Shown here piece by piece: positions 12,101 through 23,616 of a DNA stretch of 64,000 nucleotides. Numbering within the stretch: position 1 is the first letter of the stretch; the number at the start of each line of letters is the position of its first letter. The notes under the pieces are model-generated. The model worked only from the letters and a program-made list of their open reading frames with translations, was not told the DNA's origin and ran no database searches. The stretch lies in assembly GCA_964036315.1 (NCBI GenBank), contig OZ038500.1:53005282-53069281 (forward strand), written 5' to 3'. Made by a program: the position numbers and the translations under genes. The DNA comes from Acanthosepion esculentum. Its lineage: Eukaryota; Mollusca; Cephalopoda; Sepiida; Sepiidae.

Positions 12101-13379
12101 CAAGGTAAGCAAAAAAGTTCTGTCCGTTTTTTGATTAGTCTTTGAATGAAGTTGAAATATATACGAAATGCGTGTAGCAATTGTTTTCAAATTCGGACAG
12201 CCGGAAGTAGGAACATCAGACGTTATAACAAACACGCGCACCATGCCCGGCCATCAGTTATAAGCCGAACAGCTGTGAGAAGGATGGAAGTGTCTAGAGA
12301 TCTCATTCGGGGCTGTTGGCTTTATGACTTTAAAGTGGGCTTATCAGCAGCTGCATCAAGTCGCCGCATATGTCAAGCGTTTGAGGATAGTGCTGTGGAT
12401 GAACGTACTGCAAGGCATTGGTTTCGAAAATTCAAGTCGGGAGATTTGTCTGTCCATGATGAGCCTCGCAATGGACGACTACAGGTCTTGAATGTCGGAG
12501 TCCTGAAAGCGGCCATTGAAGAGGACAGTAGTCTAACGTGTGGTGAACTTGAAAGACAGTTCAACGTTTCCGATTAAACAGTTAGACTTCACCTGCACTG
12601 CCTAGGTAAGATGTACAAACTGAGCAAGTGGGTTCTGCAAATGCTGTTGGAGGTCCACAAGGGACAACGAGTGGCAGCCTGTGTATCGCTGCTTTCTAAC
12701 CACTGTACTGCATCCTTATTCAATTGAGTGCTTACCAGTGATGAAAAGTGGGTTCTGTACGAAACTTCCAAGCATTCCAGACATTGGTTGTTTCCTCAGG
12801 ATGCTGTCCCTCAGACCGCAAGACTGTCTAGCCACGCAAGATTATGCTTTGTGTCTGGTGGACAGGTCGTCAAGTGGTTGATTATGAACTGCTACCAATG
12901 GGCCAAACGGTCACTGGAGACCTATACTTGCAGCAATTGAAACGTGTGCAACAGGCATTGTGCCAGAAGGAGCCAGCACTGGTGAATCGCAAAGGTGTGT
13001 TTCCTCCATGACAACACCAGGCTGCATTTCGCGCGAGTGGTCAGGGATACCATACAGCAACTTTGGTGGGAGACTTTGTGCCATCCACCTTATTCACCTG
13101 ACCTTGCGCCATCCGATATACCACCTCTTCCACTCCCTGGATAATCATCTTCATGGGTAATACTTCACCAATGAAGCAGACTTGCGCAAAGCCCTCACGG
13201 ACCTCTTTGCGTCCCCGTCCCCCCCAAGTTCTACCGCAAGAGCATTGAACAGCTGGAGACACGTTGGCAGAAGGTGCTGGATGCCGATGGCGATTACTTC
13301 GAAGACTAAATATAAGTTATACTGTGAAGCGTTTTCTTTTTTTCCTTTAAAAACGGACAGAACTTTTTTGGTTACCTTG
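12101..13379 (+). mobile_element. mariner-family DNA transposon with both TIRs
   Basis: The left end CAAGGTAAGCAAAAAAGTTC and the right end (reverse complement CAAGGTAACCAAAAAAGTTC) extend over about 28 bases as imperfect terminal inverted repeats. TA flanks both sides (12099-12100 and 13380-13381). The length of 1279 bp is normal for an autonomous mariner. The transposase inside is broken. The element sits within a foldback repeat, which makes it the younger of the two insertions. Confidence 0.92.
12284..13309 (+). pseudogene. mariner transposase (DD34D type), frameshifted
   Basis: The protein starts MEVSRDLIRGCWLYDFKVGL, the N-terminal helix-turn-helix of mariner transposases as found in human SETMAR. 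The first frame runs to a stop at about 12577 after FNVSD. Later pieces give LTSDEKWVLYETSKHSRHW around 12730 (first catalytic D in the DEKW motif), FLHDNTRLHFARVVRDTIQ near 13000 (second D), and HPPYSPDLAPSD near 13080 (the D of the DD34D triad). The last frame ends with KVLDADGDYFED and a stop at 13307-13309. The start at 12284 is chosen by homology. All catalytic residues are still visible in pieces, but several stops and indels make the copy non-functional. Confidence 0.92.
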
Positions 13380-13460
13380 TATATTTACATACGCTGTATC
13401 TCTGATATTGAGCACTTTATCCCATAAATATAGCACACCTTAAAATTATATTTCTTCATA

Positions 13461-13463
<3 letters not shown>

Positions 13464-13512
<49 letters not shown>

Positions 13513-13525
13513 CACACACACACAC
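13464..13525. repeat. (TA)n(CA)n microsatellite
   Basis: A long (TA)n tract passes into a short (AC)n tract. It lies directly downstream of the foldback family's 3' end, the usual position in this window. Confidence 0.95.
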
Positions 13526-13767
13526 AAAGGGGAGGGAAGAGTAAGGATAAAAAAAAATGTAATCTGTAATTTAAATGGCTGATTTCCTAATAGTAATATT
13601 TCTTTTTTAATAATTTTGTTTTTGTCCTCAATTGAGCTCTGGAGAGTGAGGGTTGATAAATGGTTAACTCTTTTTGTTTTGTTTTTTCTTCTCCAATCCA
13701 CCACTTTATGGGGAGTACTTTTTCTTATCTTTGTTCATCTTCCCCTTAGTCCTTTTTTTTTTTTTTA

Positions 13768-14070
13768 ATCATGTCATCCTAAGCAAGGCAATAAAGCCAC
13801 TAAGGCACAAAGGGTTACTGAGTGTGAAAGAATATGAGAAAAAGGAAAATCATTAAGAAGAGAGAACAGTAAAAGAACATGAATTCAGAAGATAGCATTT
13901 AACATTGCATTTAAGTTTTTGAAGATCAAAGTTGACTGGAAAGCAAGAAACCAGAAGAGTTCTACATGTGAGAGAGAAGAAACCGTTATGTAACTTATCG
14001 TTACATCTAGCCATTTCAACTGTCAAATGAGACCTTGCCTCCAATCTAGTACTGCGCTTAAATTCATAAA
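13768..14070 (-). pseudogene. LINE 3' fragment, minus strand
   Basis: On the minus strand the frame reads MARCNDKLHNGFFSLTCRTL and then 'VSCFPVNFDLQKLKCNVK', the C-terminal end of the LINE protein. The 3' UTR then runs to the 'aggcaataaagccactaagg' boundary (plus-strand reading) near 13785. The copy is 5'-truncated. Confidence 0.75.
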
Positions 14071-16249
14071 TTTAATCTATATCTCTTATATATTCTATAT
14101 ATTAATATATACTCTTTAAAATCTGTTTTTAAAGCTCTAATAAAATTTTGTACTCCTTACAGATTAAATTATTTCTACATTTTATTAAACCATCTAAAAT
14201 GGTTATCAAATCAGAAAAGTTTAATATAATTCAAAATCAAAACAACTGATAATGTCATAAATGACAGATGAAAATCTACTTTTATAGGAAGGAACAAATT
14301 GAAGATTAATCATTTACAAGCTGAACCTACAGTTAAACATACAAAAATGCCACTCTCCACTCAAGAGCACACGTGACAACCAGACCAGAATGGAGAGTAT
14401 ATTGACCCAAGCATTAAAAAACATGATGGTCAGTCAAAATGTAATGCTTGTTCTGTTAATTACATCACACTTGATTGAAGAAACGTGCAAAGCATAACTG
14501 AAATGACCCCCAAAATTGTAAGATTCCAAATTGTGCTTTCAATCTAGTCTTCTGTTCTAGTTTCTTTCCTTTTCAGTCATGGTATTCCACCTCTTTTTGG
14601 ATAAGAGCACGTATACCTATGTCATAGAAGCATTTTGGCTGCTTCCTTAACTATGTCAGTTACCTTTCTCACCTCACTATCATTGGAGAACTGTTGTCCT
14701 CTGACTTCTTCATGGGTCCAGAAGCTCTTGACCACAGTCACCTTCTCTACAAGTTATACTTAACTACAGGCTCATCTGAAGGTTTTCATTTTTGCAGTTT
14801 TTTTAATTTTTTGTTCTCTGTCATCTGTAATGGCAGCATCAGCCTATTTGGCTTTGTCCTTATTTACAGCAGTAATGTACCTGCCACTTTGGGACCTGTC
14901 ACTAAGGTCAGTTTCTTCTTTCTGTCTGTCATTAATACTACTTGCCTGTCTTCAGACTACATCAAGTGCAGCCTTTGCATAAACATCGACTATCCACTTG
15001 TGAATGTGTGCAGCACTTTCTCCTTCCAAAAAAAACAAAAACAAATTATAAGTCATTGATTTCTGCAGAGGTGCAGCCAGTTTGAAAAAGCTTTGAAAGG
15101 TAGAAAAAAATGAAGGTAACTTCACAAATTAACTCTGGATTTCTTGACAATTTATGGATGTAAAAATCCCAATAAATTCTGACAAATACTTCTTAAATTA
15201 GAACATGAATTATTTTTGTACATGGTTAACAACCTTTTTATTTTTTCCAATTTTAATGAACATTGATCTGGAAGAGGGTATTTTGTGGAACTACTCTTTT
15301 ACTCCAAACTCCCAAATTAGAATAACAGAAACACCCTCAGTTTGAATTTTATATCCCCACAACACACACACAAAATTGACCAAAAAATGCCAATATTTAA
15401 AAATAAGAGAAATTGAAACAAGCCAATTAAAATGAGATGTTCAAAAACATTTAATGCCAATTAAGGAATCTGGGTCAGTTTAAAAAGCTTAATCCCCAGG
15501 TATGTCTAAAGGCATTTTAAATAGGTTAACAATAACAGAAACTAAGTTAAACAGCATTTGTTGTGTTGCCACAGGAACGAAGAAGTGAGTTTGCAAGGAC
15601 AATCTAAGGACAATTTACTTTATTCACAAAAAAAAAAAAAAAACTTTTCACACTGAAGGAGAATCTTTAACGCTATTGTTTCTATAAAATCTTTTATTGA
15701 AACATCTTTTCATAATTGTTCATACAACACTTGACCTATTTATTCAGGTTCATTCAATATTTCAATTTAAATCACTATAATGCTTTCCTTTGTAAAAATG
15801 TGTATATAAAAAAGAATTCTTTTTCTACATTCAAAATTTTGTCGTTCCAAATGAACTCAAAGCTTTTCAACTTTAAGTTGAAACAAGGGACTAACTATGT
15901 TCTTTCTAATTGTAAATAAGTCTAGATAGTTTTTATAATCTGTGCAGTGAAGACATCACTAGCTCGATTTGATGATTTTCTTATTTTTTTTATTTAGTTA
16001 TTAATAAATTAACACTTCTCCAATTGGCCGTCATAGAGGCAACCTGCTAAATCATCAATTGCAGTATTAACTACATGGTACCACATGAAACTTAAAAGAA
16101 AGAAAAATAACTTAAGCTTAACAAATCTCCAAATGTTCTCTTTATAGTACTGCAGGTCAGCTAACCTATTGCACATTTTTTGATAAAAGCACCGTTTTTG
16201 GCACAGAGGTAGACCAATATATTATGAACAAATTTGGATGTGGAGCCAT
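14071..16249. other. No recognised gene; low to moderate complexity
   Basis: No recognisable protein match or RNA gene. The block at 14580-15030 is less AT-rich than its surroundings and carries a 121-codon open frame (14694-15059, plus) with no domain that I know; it may be an old, unrecognised repeat. A 16-base A run lies near 15628-15643. Confidence 0.45.
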
Positions 16250-16275
16250 GGTGGCCATTTTCCAAAATGGCCACC
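16250..16275. repeat. Perfect short palindrome of two facing ATGGCC motifs
   Basis: Twelve bases (ggtggccatttt) are followed by CC and the exact reverse complement. Each half contains AAAATGGCC, close to the YY1-type AANATGGC motif known in animals. The hairpin could be a chance event or the core of a short MITE; no longer inverted repeat surrounds it. Confidence 0.7.
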
Positions 16276-16409
16276 AGCAGACACACAGAAGTTAAAGTTT
16301 GCTACTGAAGGTTTTAGTGAATGTTTATTGAATGTTTTTAATAAAGACATTCCAGACAGCTTTTAGTCACATTTTTGGAGATGCTGCTGATATTAATTAG
16401 CATATTTAG

Positions 16410-17300
16410 GCTAATTGCAGATGAAATGGCAACAAGGAAACCCATGATCAGGCATTAGAATGCTGATATTCCTTGTGTATAGCCTAGATTCATTTAAGCT
16501 AGGAAGGCAGACTACTTGCTCTTGGTGATAGAGGTGGCAGGCACTGTTCCTCAGCTGTGTGGAAAGAGACACAACCCAATCAATAGGCTGGCACACATGG
16601 GGATTTCTGTTGATGGGTTCCCTTTTGCATGTGTACATGTAGCATTAGGCTGATGTAGGTTGGAACTTGTGTATCCTGCATGGTGGTGTTCCTGACTGGA
16701 CAAGGCGTATGCCTGTGGTGGCCTGTCAGTGCATAACACTATTGAACTTTAGGAGCTGGCCGATGCTCAGTGCTGTTGGTGTTGTGCTTTCACTCTGGTG
16801 CTTGATACTGGGACAAGACCAAGGCAAGCAGCATGTCCCATTGAACACCTTGGCATCTCCAATGATGTGGTGTCTCACAATTTGGGCAGCATGCGCCAAG
16901 TGGACAATATCATGGTCTCTGTTCAATTCACAAGCCTTTGCCAAGGTATCACCAAGGTCTTCATTGAATGCAAGCAGGACATCACATCCCTGGTGATGGG
17001 GATACATGTTAGGAAAGTGAGCAAGCAGTATCTGCTTAAGACAGGTCGTGAGCACACCACCACCATGCTTGACTCCCTGCTACTGCGTGTTCATCGTCTG
17101 TACCTTTGCCTGCCATTTCCTTAATCTTCCGTGCACGATCGTACAATTTCAGGAGACAATTTCAGTTGTACTTGGCCTCCTGTGCAACCATGTCTCCTGT
17201 CTTCAGTTGCATCAGGAGGTCCATCTTGTCCAGAATCAGTGCACACAAACTAACATAGGAAACAAAAAAAAAAAGTTTATTTATAGCTTCAACTAGTCTT
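16410..17300 (-). pseudogene. Decayed ORF of an unnamed repeat-associated protein
   Basis: Read on the minus strand, several frames join into one protein trace. It begins with ALILDKMDLLMQLKTGDMVA and KLYDRARKIKE near 17230-17120. It continues with HQGCDVLLAFNEDLGDTL and DHDIVHLAHAAQIVR (16980-16890), then HQSESTTPTALSIGQLLKFN (16780-16740), and ends with YHQEQVVCLPSLNES near 16500. The motif order recalls a large uncharacterised protein repeated in mollusc and cnidarian genomes, from memory only. Stops and frameshifts occur throughout, and base composition is less AT-rich than the flanks, as expected of former coding DNA. I cannot assign a function. Confidence 0.6.
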
Positions 17301-18162
17301 AACATTGTTTTCGCACTAAAAGTATCACTACAAATAAACCCGTTGTTGGAACAAGATAATCTAGAGTAAGTGTCATTAATAGAAACTGCCAACTATGAGA
17401 TAACTTGTTGTTGGCAATCAATAAGTTAATATATGGGTACTGAAAAAATGCAATTGTCTGAGCAGGTGTCTGCAAAAGGGATAGTCACCTAATCAATCAT
17501 ACTTGGAAATGAGCATGCCATATTGCTAAGCTGTACACCATTTGAAGTAAATATTGCTTTTTTTTTGTTTTTTGTTTTTTGTTGTTTTTTTTTTTTGTTT
17601 TGTTTTTTTTTTGTTTGTTTGTTTTTTTTTTATTATTATTATATTATAACAACAACACTGATTCAGTTCATTGTTAATATATGGTTTTGGCAATGTCTGT
17701 TTATATACACTTGAGGTTGTGGATTTTACAAGTACAGGAATTAAATATTCCTTTATTTTCTTTTGTGAAAAATAATACCAAAAATATGCAAAAAAAAAAT
17801 CCCCCACCCCCGGCCCCCACAAAACAAAAAGTATTGCTGCTAGTCTAAGTAGGGATTGAGATTAGGGATGACAACTGTCAACAGCTTCAGTGGGGTAGAT
17901 ATCCACATTGGTATATGGTGTAGTAAGTTTCTATGATATCAAATACTAGTTTGGAGTCACTTTCTTCCTAAGTCCAGCAACTTAATTTGAAGAATGAAAA
18001 GTTTTTCATTTCTATTTCTGTCCTAGAATATTTGTTACATTTATTTGCATACACATTATGTAACAATTATTGGACAGCTGTGAGTTAAATACCAATGTAG
18101 CCAGGTTTCTTTTTCCTTGGTTGCAACCCAATCTAAAGCTACTCTAAATTTACTATCTTATC
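17301..18162. other. No recognised feature; T-rich low complexity inside
   Basis: A T-rich tract (about 17558-17640) of interrupted poly-T with G interspersed dominates. No gene or repeat end was recognised. Confidence 0.5.
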
Positions 18163-18381
18163 ACAAAGAAATCATGGCACTTCACAGATAATAAAGAAAA
18201 GGAATCTGTGGAGAGCCATGATCACCTATATCCTGAAGGGAGAATGAAAACTCTGAATTCAAACCCATAAAGGAGACAACAGGAAACCACTCTGCTATCT
18301 TTCCCAAGAAGTCATGGCAATTCACAGATAATAAAGAAAAAGAATCTGTGGAGAGCCATGTTCTCCTGAAGGGAGATAGCA
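18163..18381 (+). repeat. Two-copy direct repeat, about 80 bp units
   Basis: The units 18163-18245 and 18302-18381 share 'cttcacagataataaagaaa' (second copy 'attcacagataataaagaaa'), then 'gaatctgtggagagccatg' and 'cctgaagggaga'. They are separated by about 56 unrelated bases, with an A-rich run after the second. The arrangement looks like a local duplication of an unclassified repeat. Confidence 0.85.
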
Positions 18382-20014
18382 GTAAAAAATAAAAATTATA
18401 AAAAAAAAAAAAAAAAAAAAATACTGGAATGTTTTGACTAATCTCAGAAACTTAAGCAACTGAAAGCTTTGTGTCAATTAACAAAAAAATAAGATATTAG
18501 TTAAGTGTAGATTAATGAAAATGCTTAAAAGTCAGTAACTAATACTGCTTGCTTGATTGTTTAGAAAGAACCTTAAATTCTGGGTGTGAAACCAAATAAA
18601 TCGGTGGAGTGTTGACAACTAGGTGACTGACTGTTTCAGTTGACTTCAAATGACTCTCTATCCTGTTTATCCAGTACACAACTAGGTTTGATGCATTGTG
18701 GTCAGAAAAAGAATAAAGTTGGCAAATTGATAGCAAAACTGCAGTCAGTTGTTAAAATCAGTAAGCCAAACAACCTTATTGCATCATAGCTTATACATTC
18801 TGTAACACATTAATTCATAACTCTTGAAAGTTAAATTTAAGTTTTAATGCATTCCTCTAGTACAGTTCTATTCAGTGCGGGATACAGATTAACACAGATA
18901 TACTTGAACAAAATTTGACTCGAATGTTGGAAAATTCATTTGTTGATTCGAGAAAGTAAGAGTCAACTTCATGCAGAGTATGATCTGAATACTTTTTTTT
19001 TTTTTGCATGATTTTTAACTTGTTTTTAAAAAAAAATAACTGTGTATAGTGTGGCCCATATTATTATTATTATTATTTTTATTTTTTTTAAACAAAAAAA
19101 AATAAAATGGTCATAAAACTATACTCAAGTATATATGGTAGTTGTAACGCTGTGCTAATTTAGCTCACTGACCCTCACAGTGAGGTGCCCCAAGCATACT
19201 AAAATATAAATATTTGTAAATTTTCTTCAGTCAAGAAGGAAGTTTGGTAGGAAAGAATCTTGTAAAAGTAAGACGAGACTTTTTATCAGTTAAGCACAAG
19301 TTTCAGTTTGTAGCTGTCACTCCTTTTTTTTTTTCATTTTTTTTTTTCCCTGCAACATGCAAGTTTTAGTATGTTTGTCATATCAGATTCACATGTTTAT
19401 GTTAACCTACCTCTGGGTATTCTCTCAAGTGTGAAATTTTGGTCTTGTTTAATAAATTTAAGCTGAATTATTAAATATTTGCAGTCAAAGCAAGCCAACT
19501 GACAAATTAATTACAAGACTCTAGGGATTTGTAAGATTTAAATCGCTCTTGTCACAGTTTCTTCTTTTTCTTAAAATGTCTTCATTAAATTTATTAAAAT
19601 ATAAATTGCTATATTATTATGCTTCTTTCCTTAGTTGTCATTTTCTATAAAATATAAATGTTCTGTAGTAAACATTGGATCATATTTTGTACATTTCGTT
19701 AATGTCTAACTCCTAGCTTAATATGTAATGCCATCTTGTGATAGCTGTGTGAGTGTTACAAGAAAACATGAACAAAACTTTTAAGTAATAAAATTGGCAG
19801 AGCAATGGTGAATTTGTTCAGTGTCTTTGGATATGAGTCACAGTCAGTCCCAAGTTTTGCATACATGTATTTATATAGTAATAAAAGGATACTGCAAAAA
19901 CACTATGCTAAATGTAAAATAAAAAAAAATGTACAGACCAGTATACAAAAACAATATATAAAGGATACTTGTATTTCACTCTTTTACGAGCCATGAAAAA
20001 CAGTGAAACATAAG

Positions 20015-20019
<5 letters not shown>
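18382..20019. other. No recognised gene; AT-rich with A/T runs
   Basis: No protein or RNA gene was recognised. Poly-A (18399-18420), poly-T (18992-19005, 19324-19348) and a (TTA)n tract near 19060 are the only structures seen. The segment 19145-19190 resembles a reverse-strand piece of the tRNA-like repeat at 60.63-60.74 kb. Confidence 0.45.
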
Positions 20020-20045
<26 letters not shown>

Positions 20046-20360
20046 CGCACACAGAGGAAGATGCAAAAGTAGGTATATGGTCATGAAAAACAAAAATTAC
20101 TGTATTAATTATACAGACTTAACAATAATAATCTATCAATCCCTCAAATGCTCATACTATTTGAAAATAAAATTAAAAATGATTTTAATGTATTAAATGA
20201 ATCATAGAATCACTATTATAATACACCAAATACTTACTGTATACTTTTGCAGTTCCCATATGTATATATATATATATAATATGCAATTTTTTTTATATAT
20301 ATATAATATGCAATTTTTTATATATATATATATATAATATGCAATTTTTTATATATAATC

Positions 20361-20415
<55 letters not shown>

Positions 20416-20460
20416 GCAATTTTTTTTTTTATATATATATTATTTATATATTATATATGC
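20020..20460. repeat. Compound (TA)n satellite with repeated 'atgcaatttttt' spacer
   Basis: (TA)n tracts alternate at least four times with the spacer 'taatatgcaattttt' between 20262 and 20440. This is a higher-order repeat rather than a simple microsatellite. It lies next to the foldback repeat at 20478-20630. Confidence 0.9.
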
Positions 20461-20477
20461 ATGGTACTTATTGGAAA

Positions 20478-20630
20478 GTGCTCAATATCAGTGATAGAGC
20501 TAACATATTTAGTTGGATTGATGTGAGGTTGTGAACCTGGGTTTCACGCTATTTGCAATCGTCCGACAAAGTTTGTCTGATGATGGAAAATAGCATGAAA
20601 TCCAGGGTCACAAACTCACATCAATCCAAC
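20478..20630 (+). repeat. Foldback repeat carrying a hammerhead core
   Basis: An inverted repeat spans 20512-20630 with arms of about 50 bases ('gttggattgatgtgaggttg' against 'actcacatcaatccaac'). The left flank (20484-20506, 'ctcaatatcagtgatagagc') is the reversed family tail. It belongs to the same family as the repeats at 12.0, 58.65 and 59.8 kb, but its arms have diverged. Confidence 0.8.
20570..20616 (+). ncRNA. Putative type I hammerhead ribozyme
   Basis: In order: AGTTTGT (20570-20576), CTGATGA (20577-20583), a stem II segment of 13 bases (20584-20596), GAAA (20597-20600), TCCAGGG (20601-20607), then UC (20608-20609) and ACAAACT (20610-20616). Stem I pairs perfectly over seven bases. 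Stem III pairs AUCC with GGGU around a one-base loop. All invariant core bases are present. Stem II is the weak point: its base is a U-U mismatch and only two or three pairs can form. Known hammerheads have this topology; activity is inferred. Confidence 0.6.
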
Positions 20631-20639
20631 TATGCTTGC

Positions 20640-22669
20640 TTCTACTTTCAATAATTTGGGCAAGCTTTGTATTTATTATGTTGTCCAAAAATACTCACAT
20701 TTTTTTTATAGTTTTGATATTAGTCATCTCTTTAAGTGGTGATGATTTATGTGTAATATGTTTTTTAATTTGACATTATTTCTTACCATAAACATTTGAC
20801 TTTCTATCCATTTTTATTTTTCTGAAATGGTGAAATTAATAACAACTGGCCAAGATTGAGAATTCAAACCTTACTCTATCAAGTTGGTCTCTTAAGACCA
20901 AACTGGTAGTGGCACACTTTGGCTCTCAGAGCAGATACCCTGATGCAGTGGCGGGGGGGGGGGGTCAATACAGGTTAGATTCCTGTCAAGAGAAGGACAG
21001 TTTTTTTCATTAAGACTCCTCAATCTAGGTCAGTTATTAATTTCACTGTTTAAGAAAAATGAAAACAAAGATAGCATCTGAAACACATCTACCCACTAAA
21101 AATAACATCATAATTTTTATTTTTCCATTGTTATTCACCCGCCACAAGGCACAAGAGCCCTTCAATGTTGAGAATTACTGAATAAGGTAAAATAAGGAAA
21201 CCGTTAACCCCAGATTTTAAAATGTTAAGAATTTAGCAATCTAGGAATAATCCTCTTACCACAAAAAAACTAGTTTTTTGGAAGAATTCATTACAATCAC
21301 TTATCTGCAAATACCCTTGGGAAAGGTATGAATCCATATCTCCCCCAACCCGGTATTAATTATTCTGCTTCTCTGAGGAATCTGGGTTCAGAGAGCCTGA
21401 CAACTCTTCAAAATTCATGCATCACTCTGCCAATTTCCACATTTTGGATTTTATATCCAAAATTCAGAAAAAGGCAATCCATCACTGTCAGAATTCCACA
21501 CTTACATATCTTCTGGCCAGTGATTTGCTATCCTGGCCCAGCCTCTGCATTCTTTAACACATGCCTTGGGTCAACCCACAGTGTAGTTTTCTAGCACTTC
21601 CCAATATCACTACATGTTTGGATCATTTACTCAGGCTGATTATAATCAACAATGACCTCCTTGACAAATTGACCAAGGTTCAATTCAAACTCAGGCTTAG
21701 CTACTCGCTCATAAGAAATTACATAATGTAATTAGTAATTACTATTGTTAGAAAAATGTTATTAAAGTTGCTGGGACAGTAAGCATAACTCCAATATTAT
21801 TTGCAGATAGATAGCAATCTAGCAAACCAATGCATTGTTCAATATATCTTCTATCTTAGATATTATGGAGAAGTGTACCTTATACATCTGCACAAAGTAA
21901 GAATTCTAACATAAATTTGATAGCATATCTATAATCCAACAGCTACATTTTAGGTAACTAATCTTTTGTACAATCATTGCAAAACATCTGCATAACTTAG
22001 AAATTATAATATCCATCAATAGTGTAAAACACCACACCAAGAAGGTTCAACATGATTGTACACTCAGAAGCCAATAAATGGTTTGGCTGAAATGGTATGA
22101 TACCAACAAATAGAATGAAATAATTTGTCCAAATAAACTCTTTGAATGGACTTAGATATTAAATTTTATTTTGAGATGCAAATTTACACCAGAATTTGAC
22201 TCGTGTTATATAAGAGTGGGAAGGGTATATAAATTTTGCTTTGGTGACTCCATTACCATAATGCCATTGATCTCTTCTATTGTCCAATCTTTGAACTTTG
22301 GTGCCAACACAATTCTTTTGTTATTGTTTCATAAAATGGGCAACAGGGGAAAACAAATGAACCTCTGTGCACTTTTTTCCTTGCAAAGTGCTAGGCAAAA
22401 AAAAAAAAAAACACATTTTTTTACAAGCAGTTTGGATTTGCGAAATAGGCAAAATTTATGTTGATTCCTCTGTTGCATTCAGTGAGTGTACTAATTTGTC
22501 TGATCTGACCATCCTTGTTAATGGTGAGATAATATTTCCCTTATAATCTATTTATTCTGATGAAAATATAAATTATTTTTAATGGCTATAGTAGTGAACT
22601 ATTGGAGAAAAGATCTGAAAATCTTTGTCACTTAAAAGAATGGCACTGATCTTTTTTTAAATTAAACGA
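20640..22669. other. No recognised gene; SINE-body fragment inside
   Basis: The segment 21300-21420 carries 'cttgggaaaggtatgaatcc', the central body of the local tRNA-derived SINE, with no recognisable head. A G run lies at 20952-20963 beside 'ggttagattcc', a possible B box. Open frames at 21328-21594 and 22171-22464 have no domain that I recognise. The rest shows nothing. Confidence 0.45.
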
Positions 22670-22679
22670 ATGCCCCCTA

Positions 22680-23117
22680 CATTCCCTCCCTCTCTCTCTC
22701 TCTCTTTCTCTCTCCTCCCCCTCTCTCCCTCTATCCCCTCTCTCCCTCTATCCCCTCTCTCCCTCTATCCCCTCTCTCCCTCTATCCCCTCTCTCCCTCT
22801 ATCCCCTCTCTCCCTCTATCCCCTCTCTCCCTCTATCCCCTCTCTCCCCCTATCCCCTCTCTCCTCCCTCCCTCTACCCCTCTCTCCTCCCTCCCTCTCT
22901 CTCCTCCCTCTCTCTCCCCTCTCTCTCTCCTCCCTCTCTCTCCCCTCTCTCTCCTCCCTCTCTCTCCCCTCTCTCTCCTCCCTCTCTCTCCCCTCTCTCT
23001 CCTCCCTCTCTCTCCCCTCTCTCTCCTCCCTCTCTCTCCCCTCTCTCTCCTCCCTCTCTCTCCCCTCTCTCTCCTCCCTCTCCACCTATCCCCCTCTCTC
23101 CCCCTCCCCCCTCTCTT
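22680..23117. repeat. Polypyrimidine minisatellite (16- and 24-bp units)
   Basis: The left part (about 22715-22865) repeats CTCTCCCTCTATCCCC with a 16-base period. The right part (about 22900-23080) repeats a CTCTCTCCTCCCTCTCTCTCCCCT-like unit with a 24-base period. One strand is almost pure pyrimidine over more than 400 bases. The open frames through it on both strands (rich in Ser/Leu/Pro or Glu/Arg/Gly) come from the repeat and are not genes. Confidence 0.95.
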
Positions 23118-23616
23118 GCATGTTTTATGATTTTATTTTTTATTTATTTTTAATTGTTCAGGTTACCATTTATTTTAGTCTTTATTCTGAAGGAAGAGAA
23201 CAAAAAAAATTCCTAGAAGACTAAGTAAGTAACTAGACCATTTGTTGAGGAAAAAAATCTTTTGGAAGGATAGAATTATAAAATCTCTGAAAAGATGACA
23301 GAAGATAGTGGAACAAAATCATAAGAAAGTTGGTGCCGAAATTTCTTTAAAAATACTCAACATTTTATGTTTTACTTAAAACAAATCTTTGGATATGTTC
23401 CCATACCCAAGTAAATCCTGCAACCCTCAGTCTCCACAGCCCTTCATCTTTTTCTCTCCTATTGGGTTTAATAAGGTATGTTTAGTCTCCAGTAGTAATC
23501 TTCTGTGATTAGCAGAGATCAAATATTGGATTTTATGAAAAGGCATCATTCTCTTTTAATATAGGATACAGGATTTGCTTTTATTTTGTTTTTAATTTTA
23601 TCAGTAGTAAAGTATA
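23118..23616. other. No recognised feature
   Basis: AT-rich sequence between the minisatellite and a mariner end, with nothing recognisable. Confidence 0.45.

Larger units (their letters stand above)
11965..13445. repeat. Foldback repeat with hammerhead-like core, split by a mariner
   Basis: The inverted repeat 11965-12090 has arms of about 58 bases ('agtgaacattgaagtcaaca' against 'tgttgacttcaatgttcact'). The rest of the family consensus ('tatttacatacgctg', 'gatattgagcactttatccc', 'ataaatatagcac') lies at 13382-13440, beyond the mariner. On the plus strand 12028-12034 reads CTGATGA, GAAA follows at 12049-12052, a three-pair stem III (ACA/UGU) ends in UU, and GGC (12025-12027) can pair with GCC (12062-12064) as stem I. 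Stem II is weak, with a U-U mismatch at its base. Other copies are at 20.5, 58.65 and 59.8 kb. Confidence 0.75.

Noticed and set aside
14694..15059. 121-codon open frame as a gene
   Set aside because: No domain, T-rich bias giving Phe/Ser/Leu-rich protein, and no supporting neighbour.
22670..23224. 184-codon open frame rich in Ser, Leu and Pro
   Set aside because: It is a translation of the polypyrimidine minisatellite; the minus-strand frame of the same tract is open too (Glu/Arg/Gly), which is what a tandem repeat without stop codons produces.
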